In this document: piece by piece, positions 10,040-18,726 of the stretch
How the letters are laid out: the number at the start of each line of letters is the position of its first letter
How positions within the stretch are numbered: the stretch's first letter is position 1
Assembly: GCF_002803515.1 (NCBI RefSeq)
Contig: NZ_PHQX01000001.1
Span: forward strand, 434,001-498,000
From: Stenotrophomonas lactitubi
GTDB taxonomy: Bacteria; Pseudomonadota; Gammaproteobacteria; Xanthomonadales; Xanthomonadaceae
DNA: 64,000 nucleotides
Direction of reading: 5' to 3'
Position numbers and translations under genes: made by a program
Notes under the pieces: model-generated
Database searches by the model: none
What the model saw: only the letters and a program-made list of their open reading frames with translations
Told to the model about the DNA's origin: nothing

Positions 10040-10064
10040 GTGGGTGCGGACCGTTGGTCCGCAC
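10040..10064. repeat. REP palindrome, GTGGGTGCG variant
   Basis: A GTGGG head plus stem TGCGGACC/GGTCCGCA with loop GTT. A degenerate copy precedes it at about 10014-10033. It lies between the converging aldo/keto reductase and LysR genes, where it could also act as a bidirectional transcript end. Confidence 0.75.
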
Positions 10065-10067
10065 GCC

Positions 10068-10967
10068 TCACCCCATCATCGGCCCGCGCAGCGCATCAAG
10101 CACGGTGCGCATCGCCACGGTGACATGCCGGCGCGACGGGTAGTACGCGTAGTAGCCGTCGAAGTGCGGGCACCAGTCATCCAGTGTTGATTGCAGCCGG
10201 CCCTCCTGCAGGGCCGCCTGCACCTGGTCCTCAGGCAGCCAGGCCAGGCCACTGCCGGCCAGTGCTGCCGCCCGCGTCATGCCCATGGTGTTGAAGGTCC
10301 ACTGACCAGAGACGCGGATGCTCAGCTCATTGCCGTCCTGGCCGAAATCCCATGGCATCAGGCCGCCATGGGTGGGCAGGCGCAGGGTGATGCAGTTGTG
10401 CCCGGCCAGATCGTGCGGATGCACCGGCGCCACGTGCTGGCGGAAATACGACGGCGCGCCCACCACACGCATGCGCAGCGGCGGGCTGATCGGCAGCGCC
10501 ACCATGTCGCGTGCCAGGCGCTCACCGAGACGGATGCCGATGTCGTAGCGCTCGGCGACGATGTCGGCCAGGCCGTAATCGGTGGTCAGCTCGACCTTCA
10601 GGTCCGGGTACTGCTGCAGCAGCGGCGCCAGCCTTGGCCAGGCCAGGTATTCGGCGGCGTGGCCGGTGGCATTGATGCGGATGGTACCTGCGGGCCGCTC
10701 GCGATATTCGGCCAGCGCGGCCAGTTCGTCTTCGATCTCGGCCAGGCGCGGGGCCAGGGTTTCCAGCAGGTGGGCACCGGCCTCGGTAGTGGCGACGCTG
10801 CGGGTGGTGCGGGTCAGCAGGCGCACGCCCAGTCGTTCTTCCAGCCCGCGCATGGCGTGGCTGAGGGCGGACTGGGAGACGCCCAGCTGGGCGGCGGCCT
10901 TGGTGAAGCTGCCTTCGCGGGCGACGTGGACGAAGGCTTGCAGGTCGTTGAGGTTTTCACGCGGCAT
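10068..10967 (-). CDS. LysR-family transcriptional regulator
   Basis: A 299-residue regulator. The winged helix region reads EGSFTKAAAQLGVSQSALSHAMRGLEERLGVRLL, and the effector-binding domain has LPTHGGLMPWDF in the second half. ATG 10967 is used because the frame upstream runs through repeat DNA. It converges on the aldo/keto reductase and has no divergent gene close by, so the regulon cannot be read from position. A long hairpin repeat (11084-11185) lies in what would be its leader. Confidence 0.9.
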   Translation of the reverse strand: MPRENLNDLQAFVHVAREGSFTKAAAQLGVSQSALSHAMRGLEERLGVRLLTRTTRSVATTEAGAHLLETLAPRLAEIEDELAALAEYRERPAGTIRINATGHAAEYLAWPRLAPLLQQYPDLKVELTTDYGLADIVAERYDIGIRLGERLARDMVALPISPPLRMRVVGAPSYFRQHVAPVHPHDLAGHNCITLRLPTHGGLMPWDFGQDGNELSIRVSGQWTFNTMGMTRAAALAGSGLAWLPEDQVQAALQEGRLQSTLDDWCPHFDGYYAYYPSRRHVTVAMRTVLDALRGPMMG

Positions 10968-11005
10968 GAGGGGATGATACGGCCGGGCTGCGCCCGGCGC
11001 CCGCG

Positions 11006-11028
11006 GTAGTGCCGGCCGCTGGCCGGCA
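11006..11028 (+). repeat. SMAG-type REP, GTAGTGCCGG variant
   Basis: GTAG head followed by the stem TGCCGGCC/GGCCGGCA. It stands between the LysR start and the long hairpin at 11084. Related copies are at 12659, 53731 and 53782. Confidence 0.85.
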
Positions 11029-11083
11029 ACCTCAACAGCAACAGCAACAGCCGAAGCAACAGCAACATCGGTTTCCAGGGTTT

Positions 11084-11185
11084 GGCGGGGTGGGTCCGGT
11101 TGCGGGGGACGCCGTAAACCCGTCCTTGGGGGCTTGGCCGCGGCATCCATGCCGCGGACACCCCCGCAACCGGACCCACCCCGCC
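11084..11185 (-). repeat. Long hairpin repeat, copy 1
   Basis: Arms 11084-11108 and 11161-11185 are perfectly complementary over 25 bp. Read on the minus strand, the loop region holds an inner hairpin GCGGCA/TGCCGC around TGGA, then CCAAGGACGGG. The same core, with different arm sequence, recurs at 11691, 23187, 41214 and 41506. A CAACAGCAACAGCAAC-type stretch (about 11030-11068) precedes it and CTTCGACAGG...CTGTCGG follows; equivalents flank copy 4. The rest of the 10968-11394 gap holds REPs and no gene. Confidence 0.8.
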
Positions 11186-11247
11186 TTCGACAGGGCTCCG
11201 CGATCTGTCGGAATGGCATGCTGTCGGAATGGCCTGGCCTGCTCTTG

Positions 11248-11272
11248 GTGGGTGTCGACCTTGGTCGACACG
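11248..11272. repeat. REP palindrome, GTGGGTGTCGACC variant
   Basis: GTGGG head plus TGTCGACC/GGTCGACA. It lies between long hairpin copy 1 and the DUF4287 gene; the same variant recurs at 23136 and 41365. Confidence 0.75.
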
Positions 11273-11394
11273 TGGGTTCACGCCGTGCGTGGATGCGTGC
11301 CCGGTGTTACCGGCGCTGGTCGGTAAATGCCGATGTCGATTTGTGGTTCCGTGGTTCGTCGAATGGGTACTTTCCAAACAACAGGGAGCAGCAC

Positions 11395-11607
11395 ATGAGC
11401 ACCGACAGCAAACCCAAGGGCCCGGCGTCCTACTTTCCGTCCATCGAGAAGACCTACGGGCAGCCGGTGACGCATTGGCTGGGGCTGCTGGCCAAACGGC
11501 CGGGGCTGAAGCACATGGAGCTGGTCAGCTTCCTGAAATCCGAGCACGGGCTGGGCCATGGCCACGCAAACGCCCTGGTCGCCCACCACCTGGCCACCCA
11601 GCGCTGA
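11395..11607 (+). CDS. Small DUF4287-type protein
   Basis: A 70-residue soluble protein with the DUF4287 pattern: a YFPSIEKTYGQPVTHWL segment, then a helical part ending GLGHGHANALVAHHL. Proteins with this domain are common in Actinobacteria and Proteobacteria, and their function is not established. AGGGAG sits 7 bases before the ATG. The gene is isolated between two long hairpin repeats. Confidence 0.8.
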   Translation: MSTDSKPKGPASYFPSIEKTYGQPVTHWLGLLAKRPGLKHMELVSFLKSEHGLGHGHANALVAHHLATQR

Positions 11608-11690
11608 TACAACCGCTCCACCGAGCGCAGCGACCCGCTTTTGCTCTTATTTTCTCTTTACGTGGCTGGACGCGCACGGAAATTGTCCAA

Positions 11691-11794
11691 GGCCGGGCGG
11701 GTGGGCTGTGCAGGGGCGTGAGCCGCATGGATGCGGCGACCGAGCTTACATGGACGTACTTGCAGCGCCCCCTGCACAGCCCACCCGCCCGGCC
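11691..11794 (+). repeat. Long hairpin repeat, copy 2
   Basis: Arms 11691-11718 and 11766-11794 pair over 28 bp with one bulged C. The loop has the inner hairpin GCCGCA/TGCGGC around TGGA, then GACCGAGC and ACATGGACGT. It shares not only the core but also both flanks with copy 5: a T-rich leader with CGTGGCTGGACGC and CACGGAAA before it, and CCACGAGGGGCT...GCCGTTCGC after it. The full element is about 11625-11850. It fills the gap between the DUF4287 gene and the YitT-like gene. Confidence 0.8.
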
Positions 11795-11936
11795 CACTGC
11801 CAGATTTGGAGGCAGTATGCCGCCCAGCCACGAGGGGCTGCGCCGTTCGCCGGAACTCCCAACTGAACGATTTCATCTGCAACTGTCATGCAGATCGTGT
11901 CTAATACCGCTCCCCACCCGTAGTGCCCCCACCTGT

Positions 11937-12644
11937 ATGTCCCTCCAATCCCATGGCCCGGCGCCGTGCGACGACGCTGACGGCCACCTGGTCACCGCTG
12001 GCCCGCTGACCCCGCCGCCCGATGTTGCCGGTACCCCCGCCGATGAGAAGGCACTGCGCCACTCGGTCGCCGAGGACGCGCAGGGCATGGTGCTGGCGAT
12101 GCTGGTGGCCTCGCTGGGCCTGGCGATCTTCGCCAAGAGCGGGCTGATGATCGGTGGCATGGCCGGCATGGCGTTCCTGCTGCATTACACGATGGGCTGG
12201 AACTTCGGCCTGGTGTTCGTGCTGGTCAACCTGCCGTTCTACTGGGTGGCGGTGCGCCGCATGGGCTGGGAATTCACCCTGAAGACATTTGCGGCGGTCA
12301 CCGCCTGCGGCCTGCTGACCGACATCCTGCCGCGCTGGGCCGACTTCTCGCATATCGCGCCGTTGTACTCGGCGCTGGTTGGTGGCGCGCTGTCCGGCCT
12401 GGGCATCCTGTTCTTCATCCGCCATCGCGCCAGCCTCGGCGGCATCGGCATCCTGGCGGTGTACCTGCAGCGCACCCGTGGCTGGAGCGCCGGCAAGGTG
12501 CAGATGTCCTTCGATGCGTGCCTGATGGTGGCCGCGTTCTTCGTGCTGTCGCCGTCGAAGGTGATGTACTCGGCCATCGGTGCGGTGGTGCTCAGCCTGG
12601 TGCTGATGTTCAACCACCGCCCGGGCCGCTACATGGGCGTCTGA
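11937..12644 (+). CDS. YitT-family integral membrane protein
   Basis: A 235-residue protein: about 45 hydrophilic residues, then five or six membrane segments. FAKSGLMIGGMAGMAFLLHY and GGALSGLGILFFIRHRASLGGIGILAVYLQR match the DUF161/YitT core. Its transport or other role is unknown. ATG 11937 is chosen because the open frame upstream is the hairpin repeat at 11691-11794 and its flanks. Confidence 0.85.
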   Translation: MSLQSHGPAPCDDADGHLVTAGPLTPPPDVAGTPADEKALRHSVAEDAQGMVLAMLVASLGLAIFAKSGLMIGGMAGMAFLLHYTMGWNFGLVFVLVNLPFYWVAVRRMGWEFTLKTFAAVTACGLLTDILPRWADFSHIAPLYSALVGGALSGLGILFFIRHRASLGGIGILAVYLQRTRGWSAGKVQMSFDACLMVAAFFVLSPSKVMYSAIGAVVLSLVLMFNHRPGRYMGV

Positions 12645-12658
12645 CGGCTCACCGGCAA

Positions 12659-12681
12659 TGCCGGCCAGCGGCCGGCTCTAC
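12659..12681 (-). repeat. SMAG-type REP overlapping the tag stop codon
   Basis: Read on the minus strand this is GTAGAGCCGGCC... The TAG of its GTAG head is the stop codon of tag (12680-12678). The repeat therefore defines the 3' end of that gene. Confidence 0.8.
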
Positions 12682-13223
12682 GGGGTGGACGCCTGCACCC
12701 ACGGTGGCGCCAGCTTCAGCAGCTTGGCGTGCACCGGGCAGTCCTCGGCATGCGCGCCAGGCAGGTAGCCCAGGCTCATCAGGAACTCGCCGGTGATCTC
12801 GCCGCCGGTGAAGCGGAACGTCTTCTTGAACAGCTTCACCCAGTCGGCCTTGCTGCGCGGGTGGTGAGCGTCCAGCCACGCAGCGAAGCTGCCGTGGCTC
12901 TGGCGCAGCTGCTGGATCACCTGCGCGTTGTGGATCGCCGCCAGCACCTTCAAGCGGTTGCGGATGATGCCGGGGTCCGACAGCAGGCGCTCGATGTCCT
13001 GCTCGGCATAGGCGGCGACACGATCGACGTCGAAGGCGTCATAGGCCGCGCGGAATCCCTCGCGCTTCTTCAGGATGGTTTCCCAGCTCAGGCCGGCCTG
13101 GTTGATTTCCAGCAGCAGGCGCTCGAACAGCTCGCGCTCATCGCGCTGCGGGAAACCATATTCGTTGGCGTGGTAGTACTCGTGCACCGGGTGGCCCGGG
13201 GCGATGCGGCAGTATCCGCTCAT
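12678..13223 (-). CDS. tag: DNA-3-methyladenine glycosylase I
   Basis: A 181-residue base-excision glycosylase that removes 3-methyladenine. It has the N-terminal C and H zinc ligands (SGYCRIAPGHPVHEYYHANEYGFP), LLLEINQAGLSWETIL, NRLKVLAAIHNA, and the C-terminal HAEDCPVH that completes the zinc site. Its ATG overlaps the stop of the upstream DUF4153 gene by 4 bases, so translation is probably coupled. Its stop is provided by a REP. Confidence 0.95.
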   Translation of the reverse strand: MSGYCRIAPGHPVHEYYHANEYGFPQRDERELFERLLLEINQAGLSWETILKKREGFRAAYDAFDVDRVAAYAEQDIERLLSDPGIIRNRLKVLAAIHNAQVIQQLRQSHGSFAAWLDAHHPRSKADWVKLFKKTFRFTGGEITGEFLMSLGYLPGAHAEDCPVHAKLLKLAPPWVQASTP

Positions 13224-15031
13224 GGTGTTGCCGCCTCCGCGCGGTCTTTGCTGCGATCAATCTCCAGCTGGCCCGCCGCGCCGTCAAGCAGCAGCGTGGG
13301 CCAGCGCGGCGGTTGCACGGTCAGGCGGCCATCGCGCAGGGCCTGTGGGGCCTCGTCCGAAGTGCGCTGGTCAACGTCCTGGAAGGAAACATCACCCTCC
13401 TTTCTCCAGCCAGCGGGTTCACGCACGTGCAGCTGGCAGCGCGGACCGCTGTACAGACTGGTCATGCACAGCAGCACTTCATCTTCGCCATCGCCGTCCA
13501 GGTCACGACGCAGGGCGACGCAGCGCTTGTCGCCGATCTTGTCGTCGTCCAGGCAATCGCCCGCGCTCAAGCGCCGATCCAGTACTGCCTGCCACCAGTC
13601 ATCGGCTGGCGATGCGGTGCCCTTGGCCAGCACGATCCGTGCCTTCAGGCCGGCCAGGTCGCGCACGCCATCGTCGATGTCGTTGTCCCAGCGCGACTCG
13701 CGCTTCTGCCGGGCCAGTGCCTGCACGATGATGCTGGAGGCGCGGGTATCGGCCGCCAACGACGGTGCCTTCTGCAGCGTGCGCAGCGCCTGCACACCAC
13801 GGCGGCCCAGCTCGAAACGCAGCTGGTTTGCCGCGTCTGCGGTCATCAATGCCGGATCGGCGCGCAGGCGCTTCATCTGGCTGGCCAAGGTGATGCGCAC
13901 CGGGTCGATCACCGGGGATATGGCCAGCAGTGCCGTGGCCAGCACGGTCCAGCACATCCAGCGGTTGACCGGCTCAAGCCGATGCAGCCAACGCCCCTGC
14001 CGGCGCAGTGCGGCGAAGGCGTAGCCGATGGCATAGCCGGCGATCAGCACCGCAACCGCGAAGCCCCAGAAGCGCGAGAGGGTCCAGCCATATTGGCTGA
14101 CCCGCAGGGTCATCGCGTACAACGCCAGGCCGGCGTAGACCGGCAATGCCAGCAGGCTGGCCTCGACCAGCCGGCGCAGCCATGCCGGGTAGGGCGGGGT
14201 GCCGTCGTCGTGCTGGTAGACCGCGTTGGCCAGGCTGATCAGCAGCACCGCCAGCACCAGCAGCAGGCTGGCGGCCGAGCGCGTGGCCCACAACGGCGCC
14301 AGCCCGGTGAACGGCAGTGACAGCACGAACAACACTGCGATGAACGACAGCAACGGCAGCAGGCCGCGGCAGATGGCGAACAGCACCTGGCGGGTGATCT
14401 GCATCGCGCGATGCTGGGTGCGCCCGATCAGCACGCCGAAGCCCGCCAGCATGCCGGTGGCCAAGGCGATGAAGGCGTCACTGCCGAACAGCTCGTGGAA
14501 GAAGTCGACCTTGACCATCCGGAACAGCGCTGCCCACAACCACAGCAGCAGCCAGGTCAAGCCGGTGAACACCGCCGCCAGCACCAGCGTGAGACCGTTC
14601 TGCCACGCACGTTCGAACAGTGCGCCGTAGTCGGCCCGCCAATGACCCGCGTGCAGGCGGAACTGCCACCAGGGCAGGGCAATGAACGTGGCAACCGCCA
14701 GGCAGACCGAGAGCGGAACCTGCAGCACGGCCGCATACAGCGCGGTTTCTCCGCTCAGGTTCCAGGCGGCCCAGGCGGCCAGCGCGAGGACGAGCACCGA
14801 GGCCAGCCCGGCGTGCAGCCACAGGCGCCACGCCTTCAGATCAACCAGCGTCAAGGCCACCGCGGTGGGCACGGTCAATACCCAGGCATACCAGCAGTAG
14901 CGCCAGCCGATGTCCCGGAACGGCCATTGATCGGCCAGTTCCTGGGCGGCGAAAAGCATCAGCCCCTGCAGCAATGCGATCAACACGATCATGCTGCGGG
15001 TGGGCCATGACAGCGTTGCGTCCTGCTGCAT
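13220..15031 (-). CDS. DUF4153-type polytopic membrane protein
   Basis: A 603-residue protein with about 11-12 hydrophobic segments in its first 400 residues (for example MIVLIALLQGLMLFAA and ISPVIDPV at the end of the array), then a soluble C-terminal region of about 190 residues that includes RRDLDGDGEDEVLLC, a possible metal-binding loop. The family has no assigned function. GGAGGAC-like bases stand before ATG 15031. The frame extends far upstream antisense to algH, ruvX and pyrB, which is not coding. Its stop overlaps the start of tag. Confidence 0.8.
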   Translation of the reverse strand: MQQDATLSWPTRSMIVLIALLQGLMLFAAQELADQWPFRDIGWRYCWYAWVLTVPTAVALTLVDLKAWRLWLHAGLASVLVLALAAWAAWNLSGETALYAAVLQVPLSVCLAVATFIALPWWQFRLHAGHWRADYGALFERAWQNGLTLVLAAVFTGLTWLLLWLWAALFRMVKVDFFHELFGSDAFIALATGMLAGFGVLIGRTQHRAMQITRQVLFAICRGLLPLLSFIAVLFVLSLPFTGLAPLWATRSAASLLLVLAVLLISLANAVYQHDDGTPPYPAWLRRLVEASLLALPVYAGLALYAMTLRVSQYGWTLSRFWGFAVAVLIAGYAIGYAFAALRRQGRWLHRLEPVNRWMCWTVLATALLAISPVIDPVRITLASQMKRLRADPALMTADAANQLRFELGRRGVQALRTLQKAPSLAADTRASSIIVQALARQKRESRWDNDIDDGVRDLAGLKARIVLAKGTASPADDWWQAVLDRRLSAGDCLDDDKIGDKRCVALRRDLDGDGEDEVLLCMTSLYSGPRCQLHVREPAGWRKEGDVSFQDVDQRTSDEAPQALRDGRLTVQPPRWPTLLLDGAAGQLEIDRSKDRAEAATP

Positions 15032-15112
15032 CGGGTCGTCCTCCTTGCAAGAGCGCCATCCTAGCCCATCCCTTCGCGCCCGCATCCTGCCGCAGCGGTT
15101 AGAATGACGCCC

Positions 15113-15679
15113 ATGCCAGTAACGCCGACTTCCCTCGCCAATCACCTGCTCGTGGCGCTGCCGTCGCTGATCGACGCCACCTTCGCCCGCACCGTTGCGC
15201 TGATCTGCCAGCACGACGAGAACGGGGCAATGGGGGTGCTGGTCAACCAGCCTTCCGAGTACACCCTGGGCGAAGTGCTGGCGCAGATGGACATCGCCAC
15301 CGTCGATGGTGGTCTGCAGGCGCGTCCGGTGCTCAATGGCGGGCCGGTGCATCCCGAACGTGGTTTCGTCATCCATGACGATGCGCGCGCGTGGGATTCC
15401 AGCCTGGTCGTCGGTGACGGCCTGTACCTGACCACCTCGCGTGACATCCTCGAGGCGATGGCGCGCGGCGAAGGCCCGGCCAATGCCGTGGTCACCCTGG
15501 GCTGCGCGGGCTGGAGTGCCGGTCAGCTGGAAAGCGAACTGTCCGAAAACAGCTGGCTGACCGTGCCGGCCGACGCCGAGCTGGTGTTCCAGCTGCCGCT
15601 GGAACAGCGCTGGCAGGGTGCCGCCTCGCGCATTGGCGTCGATCTGTTCCGGCTGACCGATTACAGCGGCCATGTCTGA
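15113..15679 (+). CDS. YqgE/AlgH family protein
   Basis: A 188-residue cytosolic protein of the AlgH/UPF0301 family, whose biochemical function is not settled. Features are [39 protein letters not shown] and [18 protein letters not shown] second in-frame ATG lies at 15104. It overlaps ruvX by 8 bases, and algH-ruvX-pyrB is a common order in gammaproteobacteria. Confidence 0.92.
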   Translation: MPVTPTSLANHLLVALPSLIDATFARTVALICQHDENGAMGVLVNQPSEYTLGEVLAQMDIATVDGGLQARPVLNGGPVHPERGFVIHDDARAWDSSLVVGDGLYLTTSRDILEAMARGEGPANAVVTLGCAGWSAGQLESELSENSWLTVPADAELVFQLPLEQRWQGAASRIGVDLFRLTDYSGHV

Positions 15680-16139
15680 GCCGGCCCTCATCCGTCGCGA
15701 TGGCACCGTGCTCGGCTTCGATGTCGGCTCGCGCCGGATCGGTGTGGCGATCGGCAGTGCGTTCGCCGCGCATGCGCGCGCGGTGGCCGTGGTCGATGTG
15801 CACGGCAATGGTCCCGACTGGGCGGCGATCGAACGCCTGCTCAAGGAATGGAAGCCCGATGGCCTGGTGGTTGGCGATCCGCTGACCCTGGACGGCCAGG
15901 ACCAGCCCAACCGCAAGCGCGCGCAGGGCTTTGCCCGCCAGCTGCGGGAACGTTTCAAACTGCCGGTGGTGATGATCGACGAGCGTTCCAGCTCGGTCGA
16001 GGCCGCCCGCCGCTTCGCCGTCGAACGTGCCGAAGGGCGCAAGCGTCGCCGCGATGCGGCCGCCCTCGATGCCGTGGCTGCGGCGGTGATCATCGACCGC
16101 TGGTTGTCGTCGCCGGACGACGCCATTCCCATTCCCTGA
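15672..16139 (+). CDS. ruvX: YqgF/RuvX RNase H-fold nuclease
   Basis: A 155-residue protein of the putative Holliday junction resolvase / pre-16S rRNA nuclease family. The first acidic motif is [14 protein letters not shown]. The later ones are [20 protein letters not shown] and [13 protein letters not shown]. It overlaps algH by 8 bases and precedes pyrB by 16, forming a tight operon. Confidence 0.93.
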   Translation: MSEPALIRRDGTVLGFDVGSRRIGVAIGSAFAAHARAVAVVDVHGNGPDWAAIERLLKEWKPDGLVVGDPLTLDGQDQPNRKRAQGFARQLRERFKLPVVMIDERSSSVEAARRFAVERAEGRKRRRDAAALDAVAAAVIIDRWLSSPDDAIPIP

Positions 16140-16155
16140 CGATACGAACCCCGCC

Positions 16156-17106
16156 ATGACCGCCCAGCAACTCGATGACTCCGGCCGCCTGCGCCACCTG
16201 TTGACGCTTGAAGGTCTTCCCCGCGACACCCTGGTGCAGCTGCTCGACCGCGCCGGCCAGATCCGCGATGCCGCGGTCGGCCGTGTCGGCAACAAGCGCC
16301 ACGTGCTGGGCGGATCGGCGGTGTGCACCTTGTTCTTCGAACCCTCCACCCGTACCCGCAGTTCGTTCCATCTGGCGGCGCAGCGGTTGGGTGCGGACGT
16401 GCTGAACTTCGACGCCTCCACTTCGTCAACGCGCAAGGGCGAAACCGCCTGCGACACGCTGAAGAACCTGGAAGCGATGGGCGTGCGTGGTTTCGTCGTA
16501 CGCCACCCGGATGACGGCGCCGTGGCCGCGCTGGCCGCCGTGGCGGGCGAGGGCACCGCGCTGATCAATGCCGGCGACGGCCGCAGCTCGCACCCGACCC
16601 AGGGCCTGCTGGACATGCTGACCCTGCGCCAGGCCAAGGGCCCGGACTTCTCGAAGATGAAGGTGGTGATCGTCGGTGACGTCAAGCACTCGCGCGTGGC
16701 CCGCACCGACCTGCACGCGCTGCGCACGCTGGGCGTCGGCGAGATCCGCGTGTGCGGCCCGCAGTCGCTGCTGCCGGACGACGACACCCTGAAGGGCTGT
16801 GTGGTGGGTGATGATTTCGACGCGATGCTGGAAGGCGTCGACGCGCTGATGATGCTGCGTCTGCAGCGCGAGCGCATGGAAGAAGGGCTGGTGCCGTCGC
16901 TGGAGCAGTATCACGCGCAGTACGGGCTGAACACCGAACGCCTGGCCCGCGCCGGCAAGGACGCAGCCGTGCTGCACCCGGGCCCGATCAACCGCGGCGT
17001 GGAAGTGACCGACGACGTGGCCGATGGCCCGCAGTCGTGGGTGCTGCGCCAGGTCGCCAACGGCGTTGCCGTACGCATGGCTGTGCTGGAAACCCTGCTG
17101 GGTTGA
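16156..17106 (+). CDS. pyrB: Aspartate carbamoyltransferase catalytic subunit
   Basis: Commits carbamoyl phosphate and aspartate to pyrimidine synthesis. The 316-residue chain has the carbamoyl-phosphate loop FFEPSTRTRSSF, the mobile-loop segment STSSTRKGET, HPTQGLLDM and HPGPINRGVE. No pyrI regulatory gene follows; repeat DNA does. Third gene of the algH-ruvX-pyrB set. Confidence 0.97.
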   Translation: MTAQQLDDSGRLRHLLTLEGLPRDTLVQLLDRAGQIRDAAVGRVGNKRHVLGGSAVCTLFFEPSTRTRSSFHLAAQRLGADVLNFDASTSSTRKGETACDTLKNLEAMGVRGFVVRHPDDGAVAALAAVAGEGTALINAGDGRSSHPTQGLLDMLTLRQAKGPDFSKMKVVIVGDVKHSRVARTDLHALRTLGVGEIRVCGPQSLLPDDDTLKGCVVGDDFDAMLEGVDALMMLRLQRERMEEGLVPSLEQYHAQYGLNTERLARAGKDAAVLHPGPINRGVEVTDDVADGPQSWVLRQVANGVAVRMAVLETLLG

Positions 17107-17176
17107 GACCGCGCGTCCCGATTGGGTGGGGGCCGATCGCTGGTCAGCACAAAGGAATTCACCCTGAATAGCCTAG

Positions 17177-17201
17177 GTGGGTGCCGACCGTTGGTCGGCA
17201 C
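17177..17201 (+). repeat. REP, GTGGGTGCCGACC family, left of RAYT 1
   Basis: An intact copy at 17177-17201, preceded by a decayed one at about 17123-17147. Together with the inverted copy at 17805-17829 it brackets the transposase gene, as expected for the cognate REP of a RAYT. Confidence 0.8.
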
Positions 17202-17313
17202 AGAGCAATCAGTCCCGTGGTGCTGCGCGCAACCATTGATTGGCTACAGGCCTACCTGCATCGGAGTGGTTGCCCGATAGAAGGGGACTGCCCGTAGGTA
17301 CACGCTTGGGCCC

Positions 17314-17805
17314 ATGAACCGTGCACGCCTATGCCTTGGCCGCCATTCCCGGATCGGGCAACCCTACATCCTGACCACCGTCACTCAGGGGCGTCGACGC
17401 CACTTCGACGATGCCATTGCGGCGCAGGTGGTGATGGACGTGGTCCGCCGCATTGATACTGAAGGCCTGACGCACTCACTTGCCTATGTGGTCATGCCGG
17501 ACCACATTCATTGGCTTGTGGAGCTCCGCGCGTTCTCGCTGGACTACATCATGCAACGCTTCAAATCGAGCAGTGCATTGCGGATCAACCGCATGCTCGG
17601 CCGATCGGGACGATTCTGGCAATCGAGCTATCACGATCACGCGATCCGCTCCGATGAATCACTGTTCCGTCATGCGATGTACGTGTTGGGGAATCCGATC
17701 AGGGCAGGGCTGACCGCGCAGCTTGGTGAATATCCCCATGCGTGGTGTCGATGGGAAGTTGAAGGGAGATTCCAGTCAATTGAACATATGGGATCGGAGA
17801 GATAG
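17314..17805 (+). CDS. REP-associated tyrosine transposase (RAYT 1)
   Basis: A 163-residue Y1/HUH single-strand transposase. The histidine pair lies in MPDHIHWLVEL (64-66) and the nucleophile tyrosine in YVLGNPIRAGL (Y123). FWQSSYHDHAIRSDESL is a RAYT hallmark. RAYTs are single-copy, domesticated relatives of IS200/IS605 transposases thought to spread REPs. Inverted GTGGGTGCC repeats stand on both sides, and the TAG stop abuts the right one. Confidence 0.93.
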   Translation: MNRARLCLGRHSRIGQPYILTTVTQGRRRHFDDAIAAQVVMDVVRRIDTEGLTHSLAYVVMPDHIHWLVELRAFSLDYIMQRFKSSSALRINRMLGRSGRFWQSSYHDHAIRSDESLFRHAMYVLGNPIRAGLTAQLGEYPHAWCRWEVEGRFQSIEHMGSER

Positions 17806-17829
17806 TGCCGACCAACGGTCGGCACCCAC
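17805..17829 (-). repeat. REP, GTGGGTGCCGACC family, right of RAYT 1
   Basis: An inverted copy of the repeat at 17177. It begins on the last base of the RAYT 1 stop codon. Confidence 0.8.
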
Positions 17830-17858
17830 CGCGGAGGTTTTCCAGCAGGAGCTGTAGT

Positions 17859-18656
17859 TCAGCGCTTCTGCTTGAACAACCACGCCCACATCGCCGCGTC
17901 GGCGTAGGTGGCATCCCAGGCATTGTGGTTGCCTTCCGCGTACTCGGTATAGCGCACGTCACGCGCGCCGGCGGTCTGGAAGGCGGCATGCAGCCGGCGG
18001 TCGTCATCCGGCGGCACCACATCATCCAGCGCGCCGTGGAAGATCCAGATCGGGGTGCGCTGCAACCGTTCCGCGATCACTGCATAGGGATCCGCTTCGT
18101 TCGTCACCTGCTCCACGAACAGGGTGGGGCGTATCGCACGCGGCGCCAGTACCGCACCGCAGACCGGCACGATCGCGGCAAAGCGCTGCGGGTCGTCCAG
18201 GGCGATGTTCCAGCTGCCGTAGCCACCCATCGACATCCCGGTCAGGTACTGCCTTGCCGGGTCGGCGCCGAATTCGGCGATTGTTGCATCGAGCGCGGCC
18301 ACGGCCACACGGTTGTTGCGTCCGCTCCATTCTTCACGGCCGGGTACCTGCGGAAACACCGCCAGCGCGGGGAAGTCGGCGGCGTGCCGACGCAGGTACG
18401 GGCCCAGGCCCGCGTGGGTCTGCTTCACGCCATCGCCGCCGCGCTCACCGGATCCGTGCAGGAACAGCACCACCGGCAGCGGCCCAGACGCGCGCGCGGC
18501 TTCGGCTGGAATGAACACCTGGTAGTAGGCGGTTTCGCCGTCCACCTTCACCGCGCGCGCCTCGAAGTGGCCGCGCGCACCGGGCGGCGTACTGGCGCAC
18601 CCGGTCATCATCAGCAGGGCCAGCAGCGGCAGCCAGCGCGAGAACGATCGAAGCAT
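17859..18656 (-). CDS. Lipoprotein alpha/beta-hydrolase (PHB depolymerase/esterase-like)
   Basis: Signal peptide with lipobox LMMTGC, so the mature protein is a lipoprotein. The hydrolase part has the oxyanion region VVLFLHGSGERGGDG, nucleophile elbow GMSMGGYG, acid in FHGALDDVVPPDD and histidine in AEGNHNAWD. This fits the phospholipase/carboxylesterase and feruloyl-esterase-like group of secreted esterases; the substrate is unknown. An alternative ATG at 18668 would add four residues. Confidence 0.85.
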   Translation of the reverse strand: MLRSFSRWLPLLALLMMTGCASTPPGARGHFEARAVKVDGETAYYQVFIPAEAARASGPLPVVLFLHGSGERGGDGVKQTHAGLGPYLRRHAADFPALAVFPQVPGREEWSGRNNRVAVAALDATIAEFGADPARQYLTGMSMGGYGSWNIALDDPQRFAAIVPVCGAVLAPRAIRPTLFVEQVTNEADPYAVIAERLQRTPIWIFHGALDDVVPPDDDRRLHAAFQTAGARDVRYTEYAEGNHNAWDATYADAAMWAWLFKQKR

Positions 18657-18726
18657 GGCGATTCCCATGAGGGCAAGGTCGCTTCGATGGTAGTGCGCTG
18701 CGGCCGGCCCGGCATCGTGCGCCGCA

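Noticed and set aside
13220..16429. A 1069-codon minus-strand open frame across algH, ruvX and pyrB
   Set aside because: Only the part from 15031 to 13220 is a membrane protein; the rest is antisense to well-known genes in GC-rich DNA.
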